Source of the DNA: Antedon mediterranea
Lineage: Eukaryota; Echinodermata; Crinoidea; Comatulida; Antedonidae
Direction: 5' to 3'
Assembly: GCF_964355755.1 (NCBI RefSeq)
Contig: NC_092674.1
Span: 24,704,001 to 24,764,000 of the forward strand
Length of the DNA stretch: 60,000 nt
Below are positions 11,150 to 22,904 of the stretch, in pieces. Both the position numbers and the translations under genes were made by a program. The first letter of the stretch is position 1. Every line of letters starts with the position of its first letter. Below the pieces are notes generated by a model. It saw only the letters and a list, made by a program, of their open reading frames with translations, was not told where the DNA came from and searched no databases.

Positions 11150-13340
11150 CAGATTTTTACTTGTGTGAATGGGGTATTACTACAGAAAGCAGGTACTTGA
11201 GAAAAACATAGGGTTACGAGATTTTCTCATTGTAGTGCCTCTCAGATAACCTATGTATTACTTGATTCATAATAATAAAGTGGAAATGGGAAATGGTAAA
11301 AAAATCATGGTGAACAATTTTTTAAATATGGTGTTTATAAATTCCTTAATAGATAAATGGGAAATGTTAACTAATGAAAGTGTTCATTATCATATATTTA
11401 AATTAATGATTGAACATTTACAATTTATCTTTACAACTTTAACTTCTTTTGTTTTACCTTCTTTTCTTTTACCTTATCTTCATTTATATCTACAACAAAT
11501 GCTTTCTTTGTTCTTAATGTCTATATAAAACTTGATTTTAAATATGAATTATAAAGTGTCGATTAAATATTATAACTCAACAATGCTTTGGTATCTTCTC
11601 AACAATGCGTTGGTTGTGCTTGCATGTCTTTCCAATACATCTTTTTCATCCATTTAATTGGCTCCACACTAAATGTCTTCGCAGCTGAATGAACAAAAAA
11701 ACGTGCACATCATTAAAGATGTATAAGCGATTATAATGATATACACTCTTGCACTAATAACGTTTTATTACAATTACTACACCAATAGCAGTATATGAAA
11801 AGGTCTTCATACTGCATAAAAACGAGTCTTTGTAACTAGTGTCAGGTAAATTATGTCAATAATAGCATGGACCTATAAATTATAGGTCCATGGTAATAGC
11901 ATTCAGTATGTCAGTGAAATATAATTTGGTGGTGGAGGTTTAGCTTGATAAATCCTTTATCAAGTTTTATTATTCATAATAACTTTTCTTTTACTCTTGT
12001 ACATTTCATTCTGTATATTGTTCACATTTATTCATTTTCAGAATTATTTCTGGATGGTTTAGACTCTCGGTTTAAGCATTTACAGGACATTTGGAAATAA
12101 AAACCATTCACCTTGTAGTGTAATGAAAATTGCTAGCAATTGTAATAAGAGGCAGTTTCAAGGGGTGGAGCCCAGGCGGCCCGAGTCCTACCTAAAATTC
12201 TCAAATTGTAATCATTTTACTATTTTTAGGCCCTCCTTTTTTTTCAAAATCTTGGATCCGTCACTAATGATGATGACAATTACCCTGTGGATAACTATCC
12301 CAACCATTATCCTCTTTCCACCTCAATAGGGATAATATCCCAGGGGAATAAGGGCCTCTTCCTTTCATCCATCTATTTTTAAGTTCAACCAAAAATGATA
12401 GGAATAAAACGAAAATATTTTATTAACAATAGTAATAGCTGCCTTTTGTATAATCTAACCAAAATTATTTTTTTCTAAAGGGCTACAACCACAAGGCTCA
12501 AACTAGGTAGAAATTATGAAATTTCACTATTTGAAAATGTCAATAGAGTTGGCTATATCAAGTGTAACTAGGAACAACATTAAGAGTAAATATTAAACAG
12601 ATATGGCCAAATATTGACTAATTTCTGTTTAATTTAGTTTTTATGGATATGACATCAACAGTTCATTCATATCATAATTCCATACAGCTATGGTAACTAG
12701 ATATTTACTGTATTGAAAGCTATCAGATATCTAATGTTATCATCAATGGTAATTAATAGTTCATTTATAAACAACACTTAAGATATGAATATCAGATGCT
12801 AAATGGTAGATTATGTAAAATTCATCAATACTACATTAATTCTATGTTTCTAGATTATTTATTTCATTTTGAAGAATGATGGGTCTATCCAGTCATATAT
12901 AAGTTATATATAGTGTATAATTTATTACTTTAAATTTTTTAAATTTTATTTTAAATCAACTGACAGAGATGAAAACAGTAACAACATACCAAAATGACAA
13001 AATATTTAAAATTTGTTCACGATTTTAGACTTAAAAATATTTAAAGGGTAACAAAAAAATAAAATTATTATATGAATCGCACAAGCGCTTGAATAAACCT
13101 CTGTTAGTTACATTAATACGACCGAAAGGAGGATTACATTTTTATTAGATGTACCTTGACGTAGATATGAAAGAATTCAAACAAAAAATGTCCATGTATA
13201 ATAAATAGGGTGTCTACTATCAGTAATAGGGTGTCTACTATCAGTTTCAGTCAGAACTGACTGAAACTGATAGTACAGTAGTATTAAAACATATATGTTT
13301 GTTTCAACGAAAAGTATTCACTTAATAGGGGACGGGTGTA
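11150..13340. other. non-coding AT-rich stretch with two short palindromes
   Basis: No gene is seen. An open frame at 11253-11528 is low-complexity Leu/Phe/Ile and not credible. A perfect palindrome lies at about 11868-11893 (CATGGACCTATAA with its complement). A hairpin at about 13236-13273 has 18-base arms (ACTATCAGTTTCAGTCAG) around AA. Confidence 0.5.
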
Positions 13341-13346
13341 CCTGAT

Positions 13347-14307
13347 TAAAGGCCTATTTACACTAGGGCAATAATGATCGACGATAAATAGAGAAATATG
13401 CATTTTTCATACCTGAAAGTTTTCATCCTAGAACTATAGGATAACCATCTATGCTTCCTTTGATGAAAATTATATTTTCACTCGTCCAATCAAATGATCA
13501 TGATCGGTAACAACAATAATAATGTGAGTGGTTTCCGAGAAATATGAGTACGCATAGTATGGCCTTACGGAAAAGTAATACACACCGGGTCCCCAAAAAT
13601 AAGACAAATAGATATGGAAACAGTGCATTCCCGTTTCTCACTCGCTGCCTCAACAGTATTGATTAAATAATAAAAGAAAATAAATGTATAATGTAACAAA
13701 ATATTAATTAATTTGACATATTGGCCTAGTAGAAATTTCTGAATTTGACTCAATTTATTCTTAATTCTCATTTAATTTTGTATTTTATGTTTTTGTAAAT
13801 GTATAATTGTAATTATTTAATTGTCTGAAGTCGACTGATGTAAACCTTAATTAAGAAATCAATGTAAATACTGCAACTTAAATTTAAGATTATATTTTTA
13901 TACTGTAATTAAGTAATAATGTATATACTATATCCTTGCAATAAGACTATATTTTTAAAACTTTATGTTTACATTTTCATATATTTTGTAATTGCGATAA
14001 TTTTGTTTAATGATGACTCTTACTTTACTTGTCTTTTGAATGTATATTGTCCCTTACCATGCAATTCAGCAGATTTGCTGCCAATTGGTTTGTTTTTAAT
14101 AAAGAAAGAAAGAAAGAAATATTACAACGATTTTATTGTTTTTATTTATCATGTCGTCATTAGATTGGATTTTTTAAAATATCATTTTTATCAAAGACAG
14201 CATAAATGATTATCCTATAGTTATAGAACAAAAACTTTTTTAATTTCTTTTTTTATGTAAGAAAATGTATGTTAATCTATTTATCGTCCTAGTGTAAATG
14301 GGCCTTA
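13347..14307. mobile_element. MITE with TAAAGGCC..ACACTAGG ends, split by a retroposon
   Basis: Ends TAAAGGCCTATTTACACTAG and its complement CTAGTGTAAATGGGCCTTA. The family is seen intact (401 bp) at 54584-54984, which shows the normal internal order: GATCGACGATAAATA, ATCAAAGGAAGCAT, TTTATCGTC. In this copy about 580 bases (about 13545-14125) of unrelated DNA interrupt the middle. That insert ends TAATAAAGAAAGAAAGAAAG, a poly(A)-signal plus GAAA repeat typical of a non-LTR retroposon 3' end. Confidence 0.7.
13545..14125 (+). mobile_element. 5'-truncated non-LTR retroposon 3' end
   Basis: The segment interrupts an otherwise recognisable MITE and ends in AATAAA followed by about four GAAA units (14098-14117). 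Long AT-rich sequence without a conserved reading frame precedes this. The left border is approximate because the disrupted MITE is diverged there. Confidence 0.5.
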
Positions 14308-14309
14308 AG

Positions 14310-15580
14310 GGTGTACCCTGAATGTGGTTTTTCTTGGAGAAGTTCTACTGTATCACTAATCAGGGATTTATAGACCCCATCAACAGTATCCAGCTACAAG
14401 TACGAAATATTTATTTCAATATGTTGTAGTTTTTTATATCAAGAGGCATATATTTGAATATGTTACCCTATTTATATATTTTCCTGGTATTATTAAGAGG
14501 TGTCATGTTTAATCAAATAGATATATCGGAGAATAGATTTATCAGGTTTGTTTTAAATCCAGATAATAAATATTAATTTATCAAAACCAAGTTGATAGAT
14601 ATATGGTACATATGTACAGGGTCAACAAAATGATAAGATTATACAGATATTGATTAAATATTATTTCTTTTTTTATTTGATTTTTGGGTTCGTTTATTTG
14701 ATTGTTTCGTTTCGTTCCAAGACCTAGGTGGTCGTAGGGGTGTAGCAGACGAGATACAGTACTTATGATACCGCTTTTGTCGCTGGTGTGTGACAGTGGC
14801 TGTGTGTGGACTAGTACAACGGGGTAACCCCCTACTCGTCTGAAACGCTGTACTAGGTTCTTTATAGTTTATAGTCCTTATCCGAGAAGACTGAGTGTAG
14901 AACTGTTGGTAGGTTTTTTTTAACAACTAATAAACAATTCAAAAGTATTATTTACATATCATATTCATATTTATTCATTTATTATACATCATGTTTTAAC
15001 ATTAGAGGTAGTTCTCTCACAAATTACAGACCATTGTACTGCCATTTTAATAATCATTTATCAAATTAAGAGATCTTATGTTTTTATAGTCTACTGTACA
15101 AAGCAGTCAATAACATTTTTATATTATTATTTACGATCACAAAAACTGACAATCAATCAAGTAAACAATACATTTATCTGAGAATAATCAACATTAAAAC
15201 GTTCGTTTGTATAAAGTTAAAAGTAACTTAAAATTGATTATACACATTTTAAAGCATTCAATTTGAGAATAAAAACATTTAAAATAATGAAACAGGTTTA
15301 ATATTATACTAAATAACATTGACGTTCAGAATTATTGTATTGTATTTGAGAATTTTCAAATTCAATCTGGTAGTCAGGACTCTAGACTATGTTACATTTT
15401 TCGTTTACAATATGTTGTGTACAGAATTTGTTGTGTGAATGGTTGAATTCTAAAACACTAACTGGCCACCTGACCAAATTCCAAGCTCCAAATGTGAACA
15501 CAGCTTTAACAATCACCCACACTTTCTATTTATAATTTAAAAACAAAAACACCTTATTTTCGAATATAGTCTTTACAATT
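14310..15580. other. non-coding stretch with SINE fragment
   Basis: AT-rich, no gene seen. It contains a tRNA-derived SINE fragment (listed separately at 14700-14895). Confidence 0.5.
14700..14895 (-). mobile_element. tRNA-derived SINE, truncated copy
   Basis: Shares GACAGTGGCTGTG, GACTAGTACA, GGGTAACCCCCTACTCGTCT, GTACTAGGTTCTTTA and TATAGTCCTTATCCGAG with the fuller copies at 22905-23250 and 25327-25670. The tRNA-like head is missing, so this copy is truncated at its 5' end (minus orientation). Confidence 0.7.
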
Positions 15581-15584
15581 TTTT

Positions 15585-16004
15585 TAATAGACTGGAACCC
15601 CTCCTTTTGGACATCCCTATTCAGGCGACACCACAATTAAGGGGACACCCCAATTAAGGGGACAATTTTCTTTTCTTTTTGTACATAAGTTGGGGCCCAC
15701 AATATTCATTAGTCATACCCATAAGGTGTGACGTAAGAATTGATCCAACATACAATGCACTACTGCAAATGCTTTCTGTTGAGTTATATGTGTAGTCGAG
15801 TTGATAAGACTATGGACTTTACATGTCAATGTATGCCGGGGTTCGAATCCCATGATCAACTTCTTTTTAATTTATAGTGAGAGAGAGATTATTTAGAGGG
15901 TTAGGTTTAGTTATATTTACGAAGTAGTTTGGCTTTCTTTCACGTAAGGGGTCCCGAACGAAAAAAAAAAATTCACGTCCCCTTAATTGAGGTTCCACTG
16001 TAAT
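15585..16004. mobile_element. pogo-like MITE containing a tRNA-like sequence
   Basis: Left end ACTGGAACCCCTCCTTTTGG with AATTAAGGGGACA words; right end GTCCCCTTAATTGAGG then TTCCACTGTA. The ends are imperfect inverted repeats of the CAGTGGAACC type known from pogo/Tigger non-autonomous elements. About 420 bases. It carries the tRNA-like segment at 15779-15860 and no protein-coding region. Confidence 0.55.
15779..15860 (+). other. tRNA-like sequence (pseudogene or SINE head)
   Basis: A TAGTCGAGTTGATAAGAC segment resembles a pol III A box and GGGGTTCGAATCCC a B box. GTTGAGT at the left can pair with GATCAAC at the right as an acceptor stem with one mismatch and one G-T pair. The distance from the acceptor to the D arm is too long and the T stem is imperfect, so a working tRNA is unlikely. 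Confidence 0.4.
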
Positions 16005-16316
16005 ATATCATCATTCTCAGGTGTTTGTTTTTCATTGGTTTAACCTATTTCGTATCATAAGTAATATAAGTGGATGTTATGGTATTAGTAGATTTAGGAT
16101 TCAAGTCGCCTATAAGCTCACTAGTAACAAAATCTGTTTTCGATTTCAACAGTAGCCTGTAGGCTGGTAATGTATATAGCTGGGTTCATAGACACGAGAT
16201 AAATGGAAAAGTACAGTAAGCAAATTAATGATGCATCCAGGTATTATTAAAATGACCTTTGAACTGTAGACAGACTGTAGGTTTACTGAGCTGCATGTCA
16301 GGTCTTAACTAGTCTT

Positions 16317-16768
16317 AACTTCTGTCTACACTATCACACTTTATATAACACCTATATAAATTCCTGTCATTTGATTGGACGAATGTGGGTCACATGGCGT
16401 GCAATAGTACGCACTATTCAACAATCGTTAAATAGTACTTTTTGAAACATTTTTGTGTACGAAAAAAAAACGTCTAGATGTTATATAAAACAAATAATGA
16501 ATGTTTTGTATTCGTGTAATGGTACAAATAATGGCACTTGGTGAATGATGAAAGGTTATATCAACTCGGCTTTGCCTCGTTGATATAACCTTTCATCATT
16601 CACCTCGTGCCATTATTTGTACCATTGCACTCATAAACATTCATTATTTGTATATTATGTGACAAAAAGTGTGATGTGGCCATTTATGGTAGTGATATGC
16701 CAAAATATGGTAGTAATTTGACATCATCATGTCCACATATGAGCACATCCCATTTTGTTTGATAGTGT
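16317..16768. mobile_element. MITE family 1 copy split by a second hairpin element
   Basis: 16317-16345 (CTTCTGTCTACACTATCACAC) and 16640-16768 (TTATGTGACAAAAAGTGTGATG through GTTTGATAGTGTACAGC) are the two parts of one MITE family 1 copy. Between them (about 16346-16640) sits another repeat family, also present at 38725-38850 and 21638-21700 (shared CCTGTCATTTGATTG and GTACCATTACACTCATAAAC), which forms the long hairpin listed separately. Confidence 0.65.
16493..16646. repeat. long hairpin (arms about 70 bp)
   Basis: The arms around the loop TCGGCTTTGCCTC (about 16566-16578) match perfectly for 26 bases (GGTGAATGATGAAAGG.. with its complement). The match continues outward with few mismatches through the ATGGTACAAATAATGG / CCATTATTTGTACCAT words to AATGAATG / CATTCATT. 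This is the core of the element inserted in the MITE. Confidence 0.85.
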
Positions 16769-16859
16769 ACAGCTTAAATTTGTTTAAATCTAAAAAAAAA
16801 ATACTAAAAAGAATTCTAAAGATGTTTGTAAATGAAATATAAAAGAATTAATAAAAAAA

Positions 16860-17166
16860 CTGTATCATTTAAAAAGATGTATTGTCCCCAAAAACATGAA
16901 AAATGAAGATTAATTAAATTAGACTTTTGTAAAAAAAAACCTGAAAAAAATAATGTTTTCACTTATAAAATCACAAAATGGTTAAATTCAACCAAAAATC
17001 CATTGGCTGGCAGCCAATTTGACTATGTTTTGCTTTAAATCACAGTTTTTTTCAGGTAAATACATTTTTTTTAATCTACTTTTTGCTCAAAATTATGTGA
17101 CATTAAAATGGCATATACAACAGACAAACAACAAAATGTTTAATAATTATTTTTTCAGGGGAGATC
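16860..17166. mobile_element. MITE family 3 copy
   Basis: Begins AAAAGATGTATTGTCCCC, contains ATGAAAAATGAAGATTAA and CCATTGGCTGGCAGCC, and ends near CAGGGGAGATCTTTAA. Related copies lie at 30730-31075, 43613-43945 and 57596-57795; the best shows inverted ends GATGTATTGTCCCC / GGGGACAATACATC. Confidence 0.6.
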
Positions 17167-17448
17167 TTTAAATAAAAGTATACCCAAACACATTTTTTAC
17201 TGTACCCGCGTAATGCCCAGTAGCAGCTAATTCTAAAGTTGTTGTATTTAAACAATTTATGATTACAGATAATACTATATCTAGGGTAGCCATCATAATA
17301 AATAATGTATGGTAGTAGGCTCAATATTAGTGACGCTGTGCTACATGTTGACATTGTCTTGCAAATTGTTGTTCTGTTACTGTTTTGTTATGGTTATTGG
17401 TTGGTATTTTGGTGAGATTAAAAATCCATATAAACAATCACATTCTCA

Positions 17449-17510
17449 CTCCTGAGCATATTGATCGAAACGTCGAGAAACTCAACAGTTCTCTTCAGAA
17501 CTAATATATG
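17449..17510 (+). other. Penelope-type terminal motif
   Basis: CTCCTGAGCATATTGATC followed by GAAACGTCGAGAAAC and GTTCTCTTCAGAAC resembles the conserved terminal-repeat motif of Penelope-like elements. The hammerhead box reads CTGAGCA instead of CTGANGA, so the ribozyme core is broken. No coding sequence is beside it. Confidence 0.3.
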
Positions 17511-17710
17511 TGGTGTACCACAAACTTATATCAACAATCACATTTAAATCAATCGTTTGGTTTTCTCCATTGTTAAATGTAATACATGCAAATGCAAATA
17601 TTTATCAATATTTACTGAGGGGTCGATAAATATAAGGGGATTGTTTGAAAGTTTTTTTCTAGTTGACATGTTTGGAGTGTTGATTGAAGAACAATGGTTC
17701 TGCTGATAAG

Positions 17711-17750
17711 AGGCGGGGGGGGGGGGGGGGGGGGGGGGGAGGGGGGGGAG
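17711..17750 (+). repeat. poly(G) tract
   Basis: An almost uninterrupted G run of about 37 bases with two A interruptions. It could form quadruplex structure and is prone to sequencing and assembly error. Shorter G tracts occur at 33468-33484 and 41132-41154. Confidence 0.9.
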
Positions 17751-17754
17751 ATCC

Positions 17755-19990
17755 AGGATTTGTCAAACATATTCTGTCAAATATAGATATCAAAAAGTAG
17801 TTCATAATTTTATTGGCGTTTACTGACTCAAGAAAAATTAACCGATAATTATCTCATTCAAATCAGATAATTATCGGATAAATGCGATCAAATTGCGATG
17901 TGATTGGACATCTGGTTATTTGGTAATAATAATGGTAATAATTATTGGTTAAAAAATGAAGCGATAATTTTGTTTTGGTTGCTGCAACACGGCCCTAGTT
18001 GTCAAAAAATAGGAGCGCACACCTCAAGCGCATCACGACTTGATCCGTCTCTGAGAGGAGTGACTCTGATGGATTTGGGTGAGCTTGTCTTGGAGGTAAG
18101 AGATGTTGAGCAATGCCTTTATACCAGAATGCCATACCTGGTTCCACAGTTGAGGCTTAGATGGATTCAAGCCAATTAAATCATTCACACAAACCTATCT
18201 GAGAGGTGGTGTTGTTCATAACAGAGTGCAACCTAGCAGCAGACCCATAAATGCTGTTCAAGTAGACACTTCTACAAGAAAAATAACAATGCTTAACGCT
18301 AGATTCAGTACATAATGTAAACATTCAATGACTTGGCTAACAATACAAGTAGAGAGGCAGTTATTGATTGTAGAGAGAGTGAGACTCAGTCTCAGCACTA
18401 AAGGATTTTGAATGTTGTTTGAGGAGGCTTTTAAGTTCAAGAACTGCCAGGTATAAAATAATAGTATTAGTGGGCAGGCAGGTTAAGTTAATAACTGCCA
18501 TTCTTTTTTCCAGTGTTTTACAATGAAGTAAGGTTATTATTATTATTACTCCATGCTCTAAATAGCAAAATTAAAACTGTTTTAGCCTATAGTCCTGTTA
18601 TTTGTAATTTTTTGTATATATACCGCAAACATTAAATATGTATGTCCCCCATAAACATAAAAAATGAAGAATAATAACTTCCAGTCAATTAGATTATTTT
18701 TGCATTCAATTACAGCTTTTTCAGGTAAATAATTTTTTTTTTCCAGAGGGACAATACATTTTTAAATACAAAAAAAAATTGTAATGGATTTTTATTTTCA
18801 TGGTAGAAAACTTGTTAAAAGAAAACTAAAATATGAGCACTAGATTCCCTTTATTTGCATTCTTTTGTAGTTTGAAATCTGTAGATATGATTTATTCAAT
18901 TTAAATGTACATAATTATTGATTGTACTGTATGACAATAGGTTTTCATTTACATTGAAAGTAATTTGTACAGATACAAGTCCTTGGATGGAGCTATACCA
19001 ATAAATGACACGTAGTTCAAGTACTATCCATGTATATTGCAAACATATTAATTTAAATTTATCAAGTTATTTTATTACTTTTATGAAACTAGTTAAATTA
19101 GTATGTTAACTAGCAAAATTAGAGTCACCCCTTGATGAAATGGAATATGCCATACTAAGAGAGGGTAGTTTAGAATTCTGATATTTTACATCTCTCTAAA
19201 TAAATAAAAATACTTAAATTTTTTTTTTATTTGAACCATATTTAATGAGGATGATCCATCTAGCAATTGCTTATCATTTGGGACCCTCAGAACAGATACA
19301 ATACACAAAATACAACAACAAACAAAATCCTATAATAAAATAAATTACATGGGAATATAAAATCTGAATAACAATTTGGAATATAGTAAATAACTGATAT
19401 ATTAAATTAAGAAAAAATAATAAATATATACACTTAGATGTAATATTTTTGGAGAAAAGCCATAAGTCTAGTTTTAAATGAGGAAAAAGTTAAGGAATTG
19501 GGGATAGATAGAAGATCATCTGCCTAAAGGAAAAGTGATCTAACACAGTAACAGTGATAACTAATGGTTCTGAAATACAGCTTTTTGTAAAACAATTAGA
19601 ATTTTTCTACCCAGGTTGATACTTGTTTGAAACTAATACTTTACTTTACAACAGTAACTGTGTTATAAAATAACTAATTCGTGCGAGTATTTAACTTTTA
19701 GCCTCACAAAAATAGTCAATCTTTCATTTCATGAAATAACCTCACCATAAAAGTCATAAACATTCATTAAATTAATATTAAAATAAAAGGAAGAATGATT
19801 GGATGGATAGTTTAGCAATGAAGTGAGATTTCATCAAGGAAGAATAGATATCAAAGCAGTCTCACTGATGAATAATGCTACAATTGTTACTGGTACAATA
19901 TCAATGATTATTGTTTTTATTGTTTTTCTATTTTCTTTTTAAAACAATGACCAAATCCTTGAGGAAGGGAGCCACACACAGATAAACTGA
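17755..19990. other. non-coding AT-rich stretch
   Basis: No gene accepted. An open frame at 17904-18179 (plus) includes a slightly GC-richer segment (about 18000-18180) with a GT-type donor-like site at 18096, but no family is recognised. A short MITE family 3 piece lies near 18640-18760. Confidence 0.4.
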
Positions 19991-20021
19991 AATTTATCGA
20001 GAGAGCATATCATATCATCAA

Positions 20022-20240
20022 TGGCCAAGCAGTTAAGACACTAGCCATAGCCTTATGGCAACGGTTTGAGGCCCACTCGCTCCACGGTTCTGGTGGTTTG
20101 TAGAATGAGTCTTCTCGGAAAAGGACTATAAACTGTAGGTCCAGTGTACACAAAAGGCTCATGTGCACTTTTGAAATAGGAGGTTACCACCGGTGCACTA
20201 GCTCACACAGCCACTGTCATGGACAAACAAAATAACATCA
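20022..20240 (+). mobile_element. tRNA-derived SINE, plus-strand copy
   Basis: TGGCCAAGCAGTTAAGAC is a diverged A box and ACGGTTTGAGGCCCAC a diverged B-box region. The unit-specific body follows (TGGTTTGTAGAATGAGTC, TAAACTGTAGGTCCAGTG, CAGCCACTGTCATG). Same family as the copies at 22905, 25327 and 33585. Confidence 0.75.
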
Positions 20241-20271
20241 CACTTGGCAGCACCAATATGACGTTACCCTT

Positions 20272-20815
20272 AAGCTCTGTCTACACTTTCAAACCTATGT
20301 GACAAAAAATGTGATGTGCCCATATATGGACATGATGATGTCATTCACTACCATATTTGAGCACATCACACTTTTTTTTGTCAAACTAGATTAGTTTAGT
20401 TTAGTTATAATGGGAAAGTTTAGGCATGTGCCTTTTTAACCCCATATCAACTACATTGTGTCGATGCGATTCTTGAAGGTGTTACTGGTCTCAGAATTAA
20501 CAACGTCAGCTGGTAAACTGTTCCAATGGTTTATTACTCGTTGCGAGAAGGTATGTCTTCTACAGTTCAATCCTTTATGGAAAATAGGCTTGAAAAATCT
20601 CAGGTGATGTCCTCGAGTAATTCTGCTAATGTTACTTCTCATTTGGAAAAAGTCATCCTTGGCTACACCCTCGAAATCTTTAACAATTTTATATGCTTCA
20701 ATCAGGTCACCTCGAATTTTTCTGTCGTACAAGGTTGTTAGGCCAAGAAGCTTTAGTCGATCTTCATGAATATGAACGGATACATGGAACTAATGATTGA
20801 TAGTGTAGTCGACAG
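20272..20815. mobile_element. MITE family 1 copy interrupted by a CR1-like fragment
   Basis: CTCTGTCTACACTTTCAAAC begins the MITE at about 20275 and the internal GTGATGTGCCCATATATG and CATATTTGAGCACATCAC follow. After GTCAAACTAGA (20390) the retroposon fragment begins. The MITE end resumes as TGATAGTGTAG near 20798. AACTA on both sides may be the target duplication. Confidence 0.65.
20395..20790 (-). pseudogene. CR1-like reverse transcriptase C-terminus (truncated retroposon)
   Basis: A minus-strand reading frame of 93 codons (20451-20732) is typical of the C-terminal end of CR1-type non-LTR retrotransposon polyproteins. Segments in order: RKIRGDLIEAYKI, ITRGHHLRFFKP, FSQRVINHWNSLPADVVN, TFKNRID. 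Everything 5' of this, including the catalytic reverse transcriptase, is missing. The 3' tail consists of CTAAA repeats (rc of TTTAGTTTAG at 20395-20405). It lies inside a MITE. Confidence 0.8.
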
Positions 20816-21809
20816 TGCTTTGAGACGACATTGCACTATATACTTACAAATTTACTTGGCTACTCAAAGTTTGCAAATGGGTTGTATGGTTATAAAACAA
20901 TAATGTTTTATATCACCAACAACCAACTCAAATTTCATATTCAAATTTTGTAAACGTGACATTGACAATAAAGATAATCTTATTTTATCTTATTTAAACA
21001 CCATGGATTTAGAGCTGAAAAGCACAAATCTAAATAATGGATAAATTTTCTATAAAAATAAATAATGCCTTGGTTTTCTTGGTGGTAGCTGTTAATTCAT
21101 AGTAAACGATTATAATGGTGGGGTACCTACATTTTTACTTAATTAATGCATCATATAGCATTATCGCAAGTGTTCTTTGTTCAATTGTTTATCAGTGTAC
21201 TGTATTTGAAATCATAGCTGTTAATATTATTTAAAAAAAAATAAACTAAAATCTAGACATAACTACAAACATGATATATACTATATTATCAGGAGTAAAC
21301 CGTCCTTGAACAAACAAATCTATAACTTAGGCGCTTGCCATATGATTGTTTGTTACCTACGTTCCTCGTTGTTTTATCATGCTAATTACTTCCTCATTTA
21401 CATACAACCTGTCCTATTGGTATATAAGTACTCTAGGCTTTGTTTTCTGTTCTGATGATGACAATAGTTTCTCGGCAGTTTTCCTATTCATTAAATGTCT
21501 CACTATACAGTTTAGTTATTTTAACTCGAAAGTTCTGTGGAATCAGTCATGATTTATCTAACTATATTATCTCTATGCTACAAATAACTATTTATACACA
21601 ATGCATGGATGTGATATTCTTGGACTCCTGGAAATATAACCTTTCATCATTCACCTCATGCAATTATTTGTACCATTCCACTCATAAACATTAAATAATA
21701 CAAGTACTATTGAAGTGTGACTATTCAATGACATGGCACAACTTTTTGTAAGAATGTTGATTTTTTCAATGGTAAAGCTCTATTTTGGCGGACAGCTTAT
21801 TACAACAAT

Positions 21810-22307
21810 AGAGAGGTTTTGCAATCTTACGAATACGATAACGAAAACGGATACGTCAGGCACACATATTCGTTTTTCGTAAGCCAGTAAAAATCTGTTT
21901 CGCATGGCAACGAAATATTTAGGGCACCATCCAAAATATGACTGTGGTAAATTTGAGCGAAGAGCAGGTACGTGTTGCTTGGTGCTTGGCTGCCTAGGCC
22001 TAGCGTAACATCAAAGCGAGTAAGGACTTTAAAAACTGCTATTTATCAAAATTGACCTGGCTTTTTAGTAAATTACCTTATTAAATTACTTTCAATAAAT
22101 TTATAATTATATTATAATCATAAATCATTCCTGATTCAAATGCAAAATGTGCAAAATAGATTAAAAACTATACTTTTTTTGTAGTTACGAATATGACTGG
22201 TGATATTTGTCAACACGAATACGCTTTACGAATATGAAAAAGTTTCAAAAGTTTCACAAATGTGTGACGTATCCGTATTCGTAAGGTTTGTTTCGAAACC
22301 TCCCTAA
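21810..22307. mobile_element. TIR element with TAGAGAGGTTTTGC-type ends
   Basis: The left end TAGAGAGGTTTTGCAATC is followed by TTACGAATACG..GGATACGTCA. The right end is the complement (TGACGTATCCGTATTCG through AAACCTCCCTA). About 500 bases, no coding capacity. The big tandem duplication begins inside its right end, so a second right end lies at 24646-24727. Confidence 0.7.
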
Positions 22308-22904
22308 TATTGAATTTGTTTTTCGTAATTTTTAGTCAATGTTGAATGGACTAAATTTCCTATCAATTGTTTGTAATACAAGTGAAAAAAAAAAGCCTAA
22401 TTGAGATTCCATTACATTCACACTCAAATACAAAACAAGAAATCTTTTAAAGTGACTAATAAATAACCAAATACACTGTAATATGGGCATACAGGGATTT
22501 GTTGTTATTGTACATTTCAATAAAGAAACCCATAATTTTATATTTACCAGTACTATACACTTCACATTTAATTACATTAAACGTTTGTGTACCTGCTTCA
22601 CATCAGTTTGATGTTTATACTATATCAGTCGATGGAGTGGTTTTCAATTTATATTTCAAGATAACGTAGAACAAACTAATTGATCCAACAAGATCTTATT
22701 TCTAAATAAATACTATCAATCAGCACAGTCAGCATGCAAACATTAATTTATTAATTCAAATTCTGCTGTTTATTAAATATTCAAGTCAAAATGATTATAC
22801 TGCAGTTACTGCATATAAAGACCGAGAAAAAGACCAATGTATTCAAGCCCTTCCCAATGGCATAAACGCTATGAGCCCTCACTGGCTAAAATTTATTTTT
22901 TATT

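Noticed and set aside
11253-11528. Open frame of 91 codons (plus)
   Set aside because: Low-complexity Leu/Phe/Ile/Ser string from T-rich DNA; not a credible membrane protein.
13919-14209. Open frame of 96 codons (plus)
   Set aside because: Lies across the junction of a retroposon 3' end (GAAA tail) and a MITE; the frame is accidental.
14654-14926. Open frame of 90 codons (minus)
   Set aside because: It is translation of the tRNA-derived SINE; the same peptide pieces recur at the other SINE copies.
17904-18179. Open frame of 91 codons with a GTAAG donor-like site at about 18096
   Set aside because: Somewhat gene-like (VTLMDLGELVLE) but with no recognisable family, no matching acceptor exon, and start in low-complexity DNA.
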